Shown here one piece after another: positions 54,573-63,400 of a stretch of 64,000 bases of DNA (positions within the stretch are counted from its first letter, which is position 1; every line of letters starts with the position of its first letter). The notes beneath the pieces are model-generated. The model was given only the letters and a program-made list of their open reading frames with translations, was not told the DNA's origin and made no database searches. The translations under genes and the position numbers were made by a program. This DNA is from Cellulophaga baltica (GTDB taxonomy: Bacteria; Bacteroidota; Bacteroidia; Flavobacteriales; Flavobacteriaceae). The stretch spans positions 715,479-779,478 of the forward strand of contig NZ_JAHKQN010000013.1 of NCBI RefSeq assembly GCF_018861125.1, in the 5' to 3' direction.

Positions 54573-55625
54573 TTATTTTTTTATATGAGTCTTTAGGTAA
54601 TTGTTTAATGATTGTAGTGAAAGAATTAAAAGTGTCATTCCAATTAAGAATAAAGGGATAAGGAATTTATAACTTTTGAATAAGCCTTTAATTTCAACTC
54701 CTTTTCTAGGAAAAGCAGAAATTACATTCAATATGCTTGATTTATTTGCGCGTTCTTCATTAAGTTCGACAAGACTTTGTTTTAGTAAATCTCTTTCGTT
54801 TATTATAGCCAATTCTTTATTTTCAGACTTACCCTCGCCTCCTAAATTAATATTAGTACCCTGCATTGGTTTATCAGCTTGCTTTATAAGTACCGTTTTA
54901 TATAGTTTTTGTAGAGAATCTATTTCAGAAAGTTGTTTGTTATATATTACTTCTTGAAATTCAATATTTTTATCACTTGTTTGTTTTTGAAGATTGAAAT
55001 ATTCATTTCTGTCAATAGAGTTAATTATTGGGTTTTGAATTTTTTTAGCTATACTGTTACTTGTTGCAGTAACTGAAACAGTATGAAACCTAGCGTCAAG
55101 TGAGTTAAAGTTTTTTAAATAAGATTCAATATCAATAGCCCTTTGAGTAGTAGTATCTAAACTGCGAACAAACTTATCAAATAACAATACTTTTTGATTA
55201 TCATCGGAATATGATTCTACTTCAAATTTTTTAATAGTTATAGCTTCTTTGCTAGAAATATCTAATGCTTCAGCCAACGCAGTTGAGTCTTCTGCTTCAG
55301 CTAATTCATTATAAAAGCTGACATTATTATACAATTGTTGTACACTATTAAAATTAGGTTCAATTACCATTGAAGATATGTATTTAGGCTCCTTATTCAT
55401 ATCTAAATAAATACCTATAGCTAAACCTATAATGCCGACAATAGTTAGTTTTATAAATTGTTTTTGAATAAAAAACAAAAGTGTGATTAGTAAATCGAAA
55501 ACACCTTTAAATATATTAGAAATAAAATTAAATAACTTTTTAAAAGCATTTCCAATTAATTGAAATAGTTGCCCTAGATCTATTTCTTCTGATGAAGATT
55601 GAGGTGACTGAGGTTGATTGTTCAT
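54573..55625 (-). CDS. Wzz-like chain-length determinant protein
   Basis: A 350-residue protein with a cytoplasmic N-terminal segment, a first membrane helix about residue 55-80 (FIKLTIVGIIGLAIGIYLDM), a periplasmic coiled-coil part and a second helix near the C-terminus (FLIPLFLIGMTLLILSL). This two-helix frame is the Wzz/polysaccharide co-polymerase layout. No tyrosine-kinase domain is attached. It sets the number of repeat units added by Wzy. It stands directly before rfbB and 9 bases after the phosphorylase-like gene. Confidence 0.75.
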   Translation of the reverse strand: MNNQPQSPQSSSEEIDLGQLFQLIGNAFKKLFNFISNIFKGVFDLLITLLFFIQKQFIKLTIVGIIGLAIGIYLDMNKEPKYISSMVIEPNFNSVQQLYNNVSFYNELAEAEDSTALAEALDISSKEAITIKKFEVESYSDDNQKVLLFDKFVRSLDTTTQRAIDIESYLKNFNSLDARFHTVSVTATSNSIAKKIQNPIINSIDRNEYFNLQKQTSDKNIEFQEVIYNKQLSEIDSLQKLYKTVLIKQADKPMQGTNINLGGEGKSENKELAIINERDLLKQSLVELNEERANKSSILNVISAFPRKGVEIKGLFKSYKFLIPLFLIGMTLLILSLQSLNNYLKTHIKK

Positions 55626-55633
55626 TATATTTA

Positions 55634-57319
55634 TTAAGAATTAAATATTTGTTCTAAAATTTTATCTGTAATTAAATATGTTGGTTTTACTCCTGTAGTT
55701 CCCAAACCACCAGAAGCTAATGTACTACCTGTCTCTAAAGGGTTGTCTGAGGCATAATATGCATACCTAACTTTCACATCTTCCTTAATACTTTTACGTA
55801 TTTTAGATGCAGATTGTATTGCTTTTTGGTAGTGAACACCTTCCATTTCTAAACCAATTACATTCCATGTTGATGCTTGGAAAAACTTTAGAACATCTTT
55901 GTTTTGTAATGATGTTCCTAATACACTAACCATTGTGCCTTCTAATACTTTTAAGCCATTTCCTTCAAAATCTTCAGCACAAAGTTCATTTTTAAATGGG
56001 TAATTATCCGCAGTACCTTCAAAAATATGAGCGGAAGGAATCATTAAATCACCTTTGCCACCTTCTAAAATACCTGCTTTTCCCATTATTGAAATAGATT
56101 CAATATCTAAAAATATTTCTTTACCATCTTTTGTTTTAAAAGGTCGCAGTAATTCGTCAATAGTTTCATATGCCTGTTCGCCAAACGCATAATCCATTAC
56201 AAATATAATGGGTTTTTTCTGACTTTCTTTTTCTTCTGAAAACTTAAAACTACAAGTGCTATCTGTTAATTTTGCTGTATCAAAAATTTGAACATCAATA
56301 TTGGTGCCCGAAGCATCATCTATACTAATCATTCCGTTTTTGGTAGCAAAAGAAATTACTTTCTTTCTTAAATCTGAATTTTCAGATGAACTTAAGTTTT
56401 CAAAAATATCTAAATTGTCAGTCTTAGGAAATTCTTTAGAGAGTGCTTTTCTTGCATATAAAGAGTTCATAACACTGTGCATATTTGCACTTATAATGTG
56501 TATAGGTCGCTCTAATAAATTTGCAGTATGAAGTATTTCCTTAATAGAATTTGCCCATCGCTCACCATGTATGTGGTGCCCTAGACGCTCCCTTAGTAAT
56601 GGAGTGAATGTGATGGCTCTTTTGTTTCCATCTAATTCTTCTTCAATAGCTAATTTGCCTAGCCAGTAGATAATATGTAAAAAGCGATCAGGGTTCTTTT
56701 TTGAAGCGAAATTATGGTATACTTCAGATATTTCTTCAAAAGAACGGCCTAAAATATTTGCTGTATGAATTATAGCAATTTCTCTTTCCGCTTGTGTAAG
56801 TTTGTCTTTTTCTAAAGTACTTTTTAGCTTATCCCAATCTCGTATTGTTTTTCCTGTTTCTTCAATTAAAACGCGATCTGCAATTTTAAAAGATTCAATA
56901 AATAGAAAGGTTAAATGTGTAAGAATGTCATAAATATCAGATCTACCTCTAGTGATCTCAATATTCATTTGCTCATCATCTATTCTGTAGCAGTTTCTGC
57001 GTCTTTTTGGAGGAACAATTGCTTTAAAATGTGATTTTCCGTATCCTTCATCTGAAGTTAAATTAATATAAGTACATTGCTCGATACCTTCTGGTAAACG
57101 TTCAAGCACATAAATTAATCCGTTTAACTCAGATTTCTCTTCGGCAATAGTACCATATATTTCGGGTCTTAATTGTAGTAATGCATTTCTTAGTGTTTCA
57201 CCTGAAACACCCATTGGCTTATAAAATCCTCGATTAAATAAGTGTCGCATGGTAATGTACAAACGTTCAATTGCGTTTGTAGATTCCTGCGCTCTTGTAG
57301 TTATAATTGTTTTATTCAT
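55634..57319 (-). CDS. Uncharacterised protein with nucleoside-phosphorylase-like C-terminal domain (probable DUF6909)
   Basis: A 561-residue cytoplasmic protein. The N-terminal about 370 residues form a helical region with no known motif (GVSGETLRNALLQLRPEIYG, CYRIDDEQMNIEITRGRSDI). The C-terminal part has elements of the purine nucleoside phosphorylase/AMP nucleosidase fold: SIMGKAGILEGGKGDLMIPS (about 410-429), GLEMEG (about 489-494, the ME pair near ribose) and YASDNPL (Asp 525, the usual base-contacting Asp). I recall it as DUF6909, a flavobacterial family, but this needs a search. It lies 9 bases before wzz and follows the GH3 gene by 71 bases. Confidence 0.6.
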   Translation of the reverse strand: MNKTIITTRAQESTNAIERLYITMRHLFNRGFYKPMGVSGETLRNALLQLRPEIYGTIAEEKSELNGLIYVLERLPEGIEQCTYINLTSDEGYGKSHFKAIVPPKRRRNCYRIDDEQMNIEITRGRSDIYDILTHLTFLFIESFKIADRVLIEETGKTIRDWDKLKSTLEKDKLTQAEREIAIIHTANILGRSFEEISEVYHNFASKKNPDRFLHIIYWLGKLAIEEELDGNKRAITFTPLLRERLGHHIHGERWANSIKEILHTANLLERPIHIISANMHSVMNSLYARKALSKEFPKTDNLDIFENLSSSENSDLRKKVISFATKNGMISIDDASGTNIDVQIFDTAKLTDSTCSFKFSEEKESQKKPIIFVMDYAFGEQAYETIDELLRPFKTKDGKEIFLDIESISIMGKAGILEGGKGDLMIPSAHIFEGTADNYPFKNELCAEDFEGNGLKVLEGTMVSVLGTSLQNKDVLKFFQASTWNVIGLEMEGVHYQKAIQSASKIRKSIKEDVKVRYAYYASDNPLETGSTLASGGLGTTGVKPTYLITDKILEQIFNS

Positions 57320-57390
57320 GTATTAATTTCTATGTAAAGCTACAATATTTTTTACGGTTATTTAAAACCTTATAAAGATAACATCTTTAG

Positions 57391-58887
57391 TTATTTTATA
57401 AAAGCCTGTAAACCATTTGCAACTTTTCTGTCATTTGATAAACGTTGTACTTTGTTTTGTCCACCAAGTTTGCCAATAGATTTCATATAGTCATTAAATC
57501 CGTTTTCTTTTATAATAGTAATTTTAAGTGTTTGTAATATTTTACCATCTATTAAATCAAAATAGTAACTATTTTGTTCTTGTAAAGTTTGATCTAAAAT
57601 TGATATGAAATCTAATATGTTTTCAGGTTCTTTTTCAAATTCTATAAACCATTCATGATATGGTAACTCATCTTCGTTAGGAGTAATTTGTGGCGCAACT
57701 GTAAATTCGTTTACTCTGGCAGTCGAGCTTTCAATAGCTTTTTGCATTGCCACTTCGACTTCTTTACCAATTACATGCTCACCAAAAGCAGAAATAAAAT
57801 GTTTAATTCTTCCGGAAACAATTATTTTAAAAGGTTTTAAGGAAATAAACTGAATGGTATCTCCAATGTTGTAAGCCCATAAACCTGCATTAGTTGATAT
57901 AATCATTACATAGTTTATGCCAACCTCTACGTCTTTAATTGTAATTCGTTTTGGGTTGTCATTAAAAAATTCATCAGACTTTATAAATTCGTAAAAAATA
58001 CCTGAATTTAAAAGTAAAAGCATACCTTTTTCTTTTTGTGAATTCTGGTATGCAAAAAAGCCTTCACTTGCTGGGAAAAGCTCAATACTATCAACTTTTC
58101 TACCTATTAAATTTTCAAATTTAGCTCTATAGGGTTCATAGTTTACGCCTCCATAAATAAAAAGATTGAAGTTTTTAAATAGGTCACCAATTTTTTTATT
58201 ACTGGCGGTATTTAATTTTTCAAAATACATCTGTACCCATGAAGGTATGCCAGCTATAATAGTCATATCTTCATTAATAGTTTCTTCAACAACTTTATTC
58301 ACTTTTGTGTCCCAATCTTCAATACAATTAGTTTCCCAGCTTGGTAATCTGTTTTTTTGGAGATAATTGGGAACATAATGCGCTGAAATACCAGAAAGCC
58401 GGCCTAGTTTTATCCCGTTTTTTTCATGAAGAATAGGACTCCCTTGTAAAAAGATCATTTTACCAGTAACAAAATTTGCATTACCAGTTTCTTCAATATA
58501 ATTTAAAATCGAATTTCTAGAAGCTTCTACTTGATATTTAATAGATTCATCTGTAATTGGTATATATTTTGCACCTGAAGTTGTACCTGAAGTTTTAGCA
58601 AAATATACAGGTTTGTTTGGCCACAAAATATTTGGCTCACCAGCAACCACTTTTTCTACGTAATTTTTTAAATCTTCATAATCTCTTACCGGAACGTTCT
58701 TAGCAAAATCTGAATGTGTTTTAATTGTATTAAAGTTATGATCAATACCAAATTCAGTATTTTTTGCTTTCTCGATTAATGAAAGAAAAACCTTGTCTTG
58801 AGTTGCTATAGGATTTTCAACCCATTTCTTTGTTTTTTTTGCGATGCGCTTAGCAAAAATCTTAGCAGCTAACGATTTTATTGACAT
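57391..58887 (-). CDS. GH3-family acyl-amido synthetase
   Basis: A 498-residue adenylate-forming enzyme. The ATP/AMP motifs are AKTSGTTSGAKYIPIT (about residue 90), IYGGVNYEPYRAKFE, ELFPASEGFFAYQ (about 270) and YNIGDTIQFISLKPFKI (about 335), then HFISAFGEHVIGKEVEVAM. Plant GH3 enzymes join amino acids to plant hormones; the bacterial members are uncharacterised, with an acid-amino acid ligase function expected. The gene follows the M23 peptidase gene by 8 bases. This order is widespread in Bacteroidota. The natural substrate is unknown. Confidence 0.85.
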   Translation of the reverse strand: MSIKSLAAKIFAKRIAKKTKKWVENPIATQDKVFLSLIEKAKNTEFGIDHNFNTIKTHSDFAKNVPVRDYEDLKNYVEKVVAGEPNILWPNKPVYFAKTSGTTSGAKYIPITDESIKYQVEASRNSILNYIEETGNANFVTGKMIFLQGSPILHEKNGIKLGRLSGISAHYVPNYLQKNRLPSWETNCIEDWDTKVNKVVEETINEDMTIIAGIPSWVQMYFEKLNTASNKKIGDLFKNFNLFIYGGVNYEPYRAKFENLIGRKVDSIELFPASEGFFAYQNSQKEKGMLLLLNSGIFYEFIKSDEFFNDNPKRITIKDVEVGINYVMIISTNAGLWAYNIGDTIQFISLKPFKIIVSGRIKHFISAFGEHVIGKEVEVAMQKAIESSTARVNEFTVAPQITPNEDELPYHEWFIEFEKEPENILDFISILDQTLQEQNSYYFDLIDGKILQTLKITIIKENGFNDYMKSIGKLGGQNKVQRLSNDRKVANGLQAFIK

Positions 58888-58895
58888 AGTTACTA

Positions 58896-59765
58896 TTATT
58901 TGAAATCGATATAATCTTGTGGGTCTACAGGGCTACCATTATTCCAAAGTTCAAAATGTAAATGAGGTCCTGTTGTAAGTTCTCCTGTATTTCCTACACT
59001 TGCAATTACTTCTCCTGCTTTTGCTAAATCTCCTTGATTTTTATTTAGAGATCCACAATGCTTGTAAACGGATAATAATCCATCAGTATGTTCTAAAATA
59101 ATTACATATCCAGTATCTGAAGTCCATTCGGCAAAAATTACAGTTCCATTAGCAACAGCTTTAATAGGGGTTTCTTTTACAGCAACAATATCTATAGCAA
59201 AGTGCTTATTTTTTTGGTTAAATTCCTCAGTAATATTACCATTAATGGGTGGGAATAAAAGAAGGTTCACATTGGCTGAATTCTTTTCAAATAAATTATA
59301 TTTATCTTCATGCTCAACCTGTGCCCTTAAAATAGAATCTTCTCTTATAGGAGTTAAATCTATACTTGAAGGATCAAGCTTAAACTGTTCAAACAAAGAG
59401 TCTCTATTTATTTTTGTGTTAGATATGTCACCATTTAAAACCATGCGAATATTATCTAAATACTTATTGGTATAATTCAGTACTGTTACTAACGAATCTG
59501 TTTTATAAGTAAGCTCAGTAGCTTGTTTTTTCAATTTGGTTGATGAATATCCAGGAATATATTCTTTTAAAGGGGAAAACGCTATTAGCAATGTTGTAAA
59601 TGCGATTAAAACAATTATAAATAAAGAACCAGTTACAAAAACATTTAAACGACTAAGTTTAAAAGAAATTTTTTCTTCAAAAGTATTTTCATTTAGGATG
59701 ACCAAACGATACTTATGTAAAAGTTTTCGTTTTATTTCTTTCCTTTTTTTTCCTTTTTTAGCCAT
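58896..59765 (-). CDS. M23 family metallopeptidase with membrane anchor
   Basis: About 289 residues from the ATG at 59765; a second ATG nine bases upstream overlaps a TATATTTG promoter element (59779-59772), so the shorter form is chosen. A basic cytoplasmic head, one membrane helix (LFIIVLIAFTTLLIAFS) and a helical stalk precede a LytM domain. HFAIDI gives a His and Asp zinc-ligand pair (HxxxD; the usual Gly of HxGxD is replaced), and GPHLHFELWNNGSPVDPQ the HxH motif. It probably cleaves peptidoglycan cross-bridges. It opens the long minus-strand operon. Confidence 0.85.
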   Translation of the reverse strand: MAKKGKKRKEIKRKLLHKYRLVILNENTFEEKISFKLSRLNVFVTGSLFIIVLIAFTTLLIAFSPLKEYIPGYSSTKLKKQATELTYKTDSLVTVLNYTNKYLDNIRMVLNGDISNTKINRDSLFEQFKLDPSSIDLTPIREDSILRAQVEHEDKYNLFEKNSANVNLLLFPPINGNITEEFNQKNKHFAIDIVAVKETPIKAVANGTVIFAEWTSDTGYVIILEHTDGLLSVYKHCGSLNKNQGDLAKAGEVIASVGNTGELTTGPHLHFELWNNGSPVDPQDYIDFK

Positions 59766-59771
59766 ACCAGA

Positions 59772-59779
59772 CAAATATA
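59772..59779 (-). promoter_or_regulatory. -7 element before the M23 gene
   Basis: TATATTTG on the minus strand ends only about 7 bases before the ATG at 59765, so the message would have almost no leader. No -33 TTG is evident. Confidence 0.35.
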
Positions 59780-59918
59780 AGGTTTGAATTCTATTTTGTT
59801 CTAAACTGTTCTAAATTTTGCTAATAAACACTTATAAATGTACAAAACCCAAATTATGTTATGTTTATTTGCTTATATTTTAAATAAAATATTAACAATG
59901 CATATCATACTTTTTTAG

Positions 59919-59926
59919 TAAATTTG
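59919..59926 (+). promoter_or_regulatory. -7 element of tatA
   Basis: TAAATTTG on the plus strand, 21 bases before the tatA ATG. No clear -33 TTG was found. Confidence 0.45.
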
Positions 59927-59946
59927 TTTTTTATAAAAAATAAATT

Positions 59947-60138
59947 ATGACAGCTTCAAACATATTTTTAGGAATGGTAGGTCCATGGCAAATTGCAATA
60001 GTTGTAGTACTTGTATTATTACTTTTTGGTGGCAAAAAAATTCCTGAATTAATGCGTGGTTTAGGTAGTGGTATAAAAGAATTTAAAGATGCCACAAAAG
60101 AAGAGGAAGAATCTGATAAAATAGAAGAAAAGAAATAA
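59947..60138 (+). CDS. tatA: Sec-independent translocase subunit TatA/E
   Basis: A 63-residue protein: a short N-terminus, one membrane helix (WQIAIVVVLVLLLFGG), the hinge FGGKKIPELMRGLGSG and an amphipathic helix IKEFKDATKE followed by an acidic tail. This is the complete TatA/E pattern. It forms the pore of the twin-arginine pathway, which exports folded proteins. No tatC gene is adjacent. It is transcribed alone between a promoter element and a perfect terminator. Confidence 0.95.
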   Translation: MTASNIFLGMVGPWQIAIVVVLVLLLFGGKKIPELMRGLGSGIKEFKDATKEEEESDKIEEKK

Positions 60139-60456
60139 TAAATATAATATTTAATTACTATTAAAAACCCACGAAATTTCGTGGGTTTTTTCTTTTTTTA
60201 ACTTTTTATTTCGATAATATATTTGTGTATTTTATCGATTAGCATCTATAAAATATAGATTTATTGCTTTTTTTATTTGTAGGAAACAACATTTTTTTAA
60301 CATTTAAACTACATATTTAACTCTTTCACAACAAAAGAAAAATTATTGTATATCATGCATTTTATTTTTGGCGTTATAACCATACAATAAAATTTGTAGC
60401 AGTTTGCTTTTTCAATTTATTGTAAATAATAAATAAGGTTGAAAAATATACAATAT
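60139..60456. other. Gene-free 318-base stretch before the giant repeat protein
   Basis: It holds the tatA terminator (60163-60190). A TATATTTG element at 60218-60225 lies within a short inverted repeat (TCGATAA at 60211-60217, TTATCGA at 60232-60238). A second candidate, TATTTTTG at 60363-60370, has a TTG 14 bases upstream, which is closer than usual. The rest is A+T-rich with nothing further that I recognise. The promoter of the giant gene must be in here. Confidence 0.5.
60163..60190 (+). terminator. Terminator of tatA
   Basis: A perfect 28-base palindrome, AAAAACCCACGAAA with its complement, directly followed by more T residues. It lies 25 bases past the tatA stop. Confidence 0.92.
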
Positions 60457-63400
60457 ATGAATAGAAGGGTAAACATACTATATCGGTATATATTAATTGT
60501 AGTTGTCTCATTTATACATTTTTCATTTATAAAATTTACTGATTTTTCAGGAGAAAAAAATAATGTTTTTACCGATGAAAATTCAATTTTGGAATTTGCT
60601 CCACCAACTTTTACAGGATGTGATGCAAGTTCGTTAAATGTGCAAGTAACTTACACTGCTGGTACATGTGGAGGAACTGTTACGTGGAACGAGCCAACGG
60701 CTTCTTCAGATGCTGTTTCAGTAACAAGCAATTATCAACCTGGTGATAATATTTTACCTGGTACTACCGCAATCGTTTACCGAGCAGAAAATGCTGCCGG
60801 TGAAATAGGAATATGTACATTTAATGTTGAAGTAGAAGATAATGAAGATCCTGTTTTTAGTACTTTTCCTGCTGATGTTACATTAACAGCAGATCCGAAT
60901 ACTTGTACGGCTTCATATTCATGGGATGAACCTGAAGTTTCTGATAACTGTCCAGCAGGTGAAGGTTATGCTCCTGTTCTTCAGGATTTTGAGTCATCAG
61001 TAAATCAATGTTATGAACTTACAAGATCTTCTATAAGTACTTCTGGAGAAATAAACGGAACCAATAATTATGAAGCTACTTCGTTATCAATTGCAGATTT
61101 TTTTACTAGTTCTTTAGTAACACCAGTTTTATATTTTAATGGTGAAGGTGAAATATCATTTTCACATTCTATAAATACAATTGGTAATAATGCTGAAATT
61201 CATGTAGATATTTATGACGGTGATGATAATTTGGTACAAGCAGACTTTTTTAGTGAAATATATTCAGACACTGATGTTCAGCAAGAAAATATTCCTTTTA
61301 CACTAACAGGTAATTATAAAATTGAAATTAATTATTCTTCAAGTATTTTTAATAATACTAGTCAGGTAGCTTATTTGGATGATCTTTTATTACCAGGAAC
61401 AATTGTTACAAATTTAAGTAATCCAGATTGTGATTTATCAGAACTATCAGCAATTAGAACAGATGGTAATGGTAAAGTTAGTGGTGATGATTTTGAAATT
61501 GGTACAACTACCATTAAATATACATTAATCGATTCATATAATAATTTAACTTTTGATTCTTTTAATATTACTGTAGTTAATGATCTAAATGCTCCAACTG
61601 GAGCTTCTGAATATACATATTGTGAAGGTGATTCAATCCCAGAAATGGAAGTTGTCGTTGATGAAACAGCAGGGGAAACAGCCAATTGGTACGATTCTTC
61701 TGGAAATCTTGTAGCTTCAAATACTACAACTTATACGGCGCCGTCTAGTACAGAGTTATATAGAAATTATTCTGTGTATTCTGAAAATGCGAACGGATGT
61801 TCAAGTGATACTTTTATATCAATAGATTTAATACAATATCCATTGCCATCGGCTCCAACTTCAAATTCTCCAATAGAATATTGTGTTGGTGACACTTCAG
61901 TTCCTTTAGTGGCTACCGGAGATTCGGGCAATACTTTGCAATGGTTTGATGCTTCTACAGGAGGCACTATGTATACATCAGATCCAACACCAAATACAAC
62001 TAGTTCAGGAAGTACGTTTTATTATGTAGAGCAAGTAAGTTCTTTTACTGGTTGCGTAAGTCCAAGAACAGAAGTTGAGGTTATCGTTCATGCACTACCA
62101 ACAGCTCCAATTTTATATTCTAATACAGTTAACTATTGTGTTGGTGAAAGTGCAGAACAATTAGATAATTCTGTTGAAACGGGCGCTAATTTGACGTGGT
62201 ATGATGCAGCGACAGGAGGTAATACAATAGCAGGAACTACTATTCCAGATACAACAACATCAGGTACTACTGATTATTGGGTAACTGAAACTGAAACTAC
62301 CACAAATTGTGAAAGTACAAGAACTAGATTGAGAATTATAGTTACTGACCCTCCGGTGGTTACGGTTCAACCTAATGATATTGAAATTTGTGAATATGAA
62401 ACTGCGGTATTTACAGCAACTGTTTCAAATGCAAATTCTTATCAATGGCAAATTTATGACGGAGCTAATTGGGTAGATTTAAGTGATACAAGCCCTTATA
62501 GCAATACTTCAACTAGCTCGCTTACAGTTACAATGCCTAGTACGTCAATTGATAATACCAATTATAGATTAGTAGCTTCTAGTTCAATAGCAAGTTGTTT
62601 TGATGCAGTTTCTGAAGAAAAAACACTTACAGTAAACCCACAACCAAGTGCACCAACAGTTTCAGATGTTGAATATTGTCAAGATGATACAGCAAGTTCC
62701 TTAACAGCTGGAGGCGCAAATTTATTATGGTACACAATAGCAACAGGAGGAACAGGAAGTACAACAGCACCTACACCAGATACGACAAGTTCAGGAACAA
62801 CATCGTATTATGTAAGTCAGACTAATAGTAATGGTTGTGAGAGTCCACGTTCAGAGTTAGTAGTTACAGTTTATGCATTACCAAGTGCACCAACAGTTTC
62901 AGATGTTGAATACTGTCAAAATGATATAGCAAGCGCTTTAACAGCTGGTGGCACCAATTTATTATGGTATACAACAGCAACTGGTGGTACTGGAAGCTCA
63001 ACAGCTCCAACGCCAAGTACAGCTACGGTAGGTGATACTTCTTATTATGTAAGTCAGACGAATGCCAATGGTTGTGAAGGACCACGTTCAGAAATAATAG
63101 TTACCACAAATTCATTACCTACTGCACCAAGTGTAACAAGTCCTGTAGTTTATTGTCAAAATGATACAGCAAGTGCCTTAACAGCGAGTGGTACAAATTT
63201 ACTTTGGTACACAGTAGCGACAGGTGGTACTGGAAGCTCAACAGCTCCAACGCCAAGTACAGCAACCGTAGGCAATACTTCTTATTATGTAAGTCAGACG
63301 AATGCCAATGGTTGTGAAGGACCACGTTCAGAAATAGTAGTAACAGTAAACCCACAACCAAGTGCACCAACAGTTTCAGATGTTGAATATTGTCAAGATG

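Noticed and set aside
61371..61967. Two minus-strand open frames within the giant repeat gene
   Set aside because: Both are shadows of the clear plus-strand frame with Ser/Thr/Val-rich sequence and no family features.
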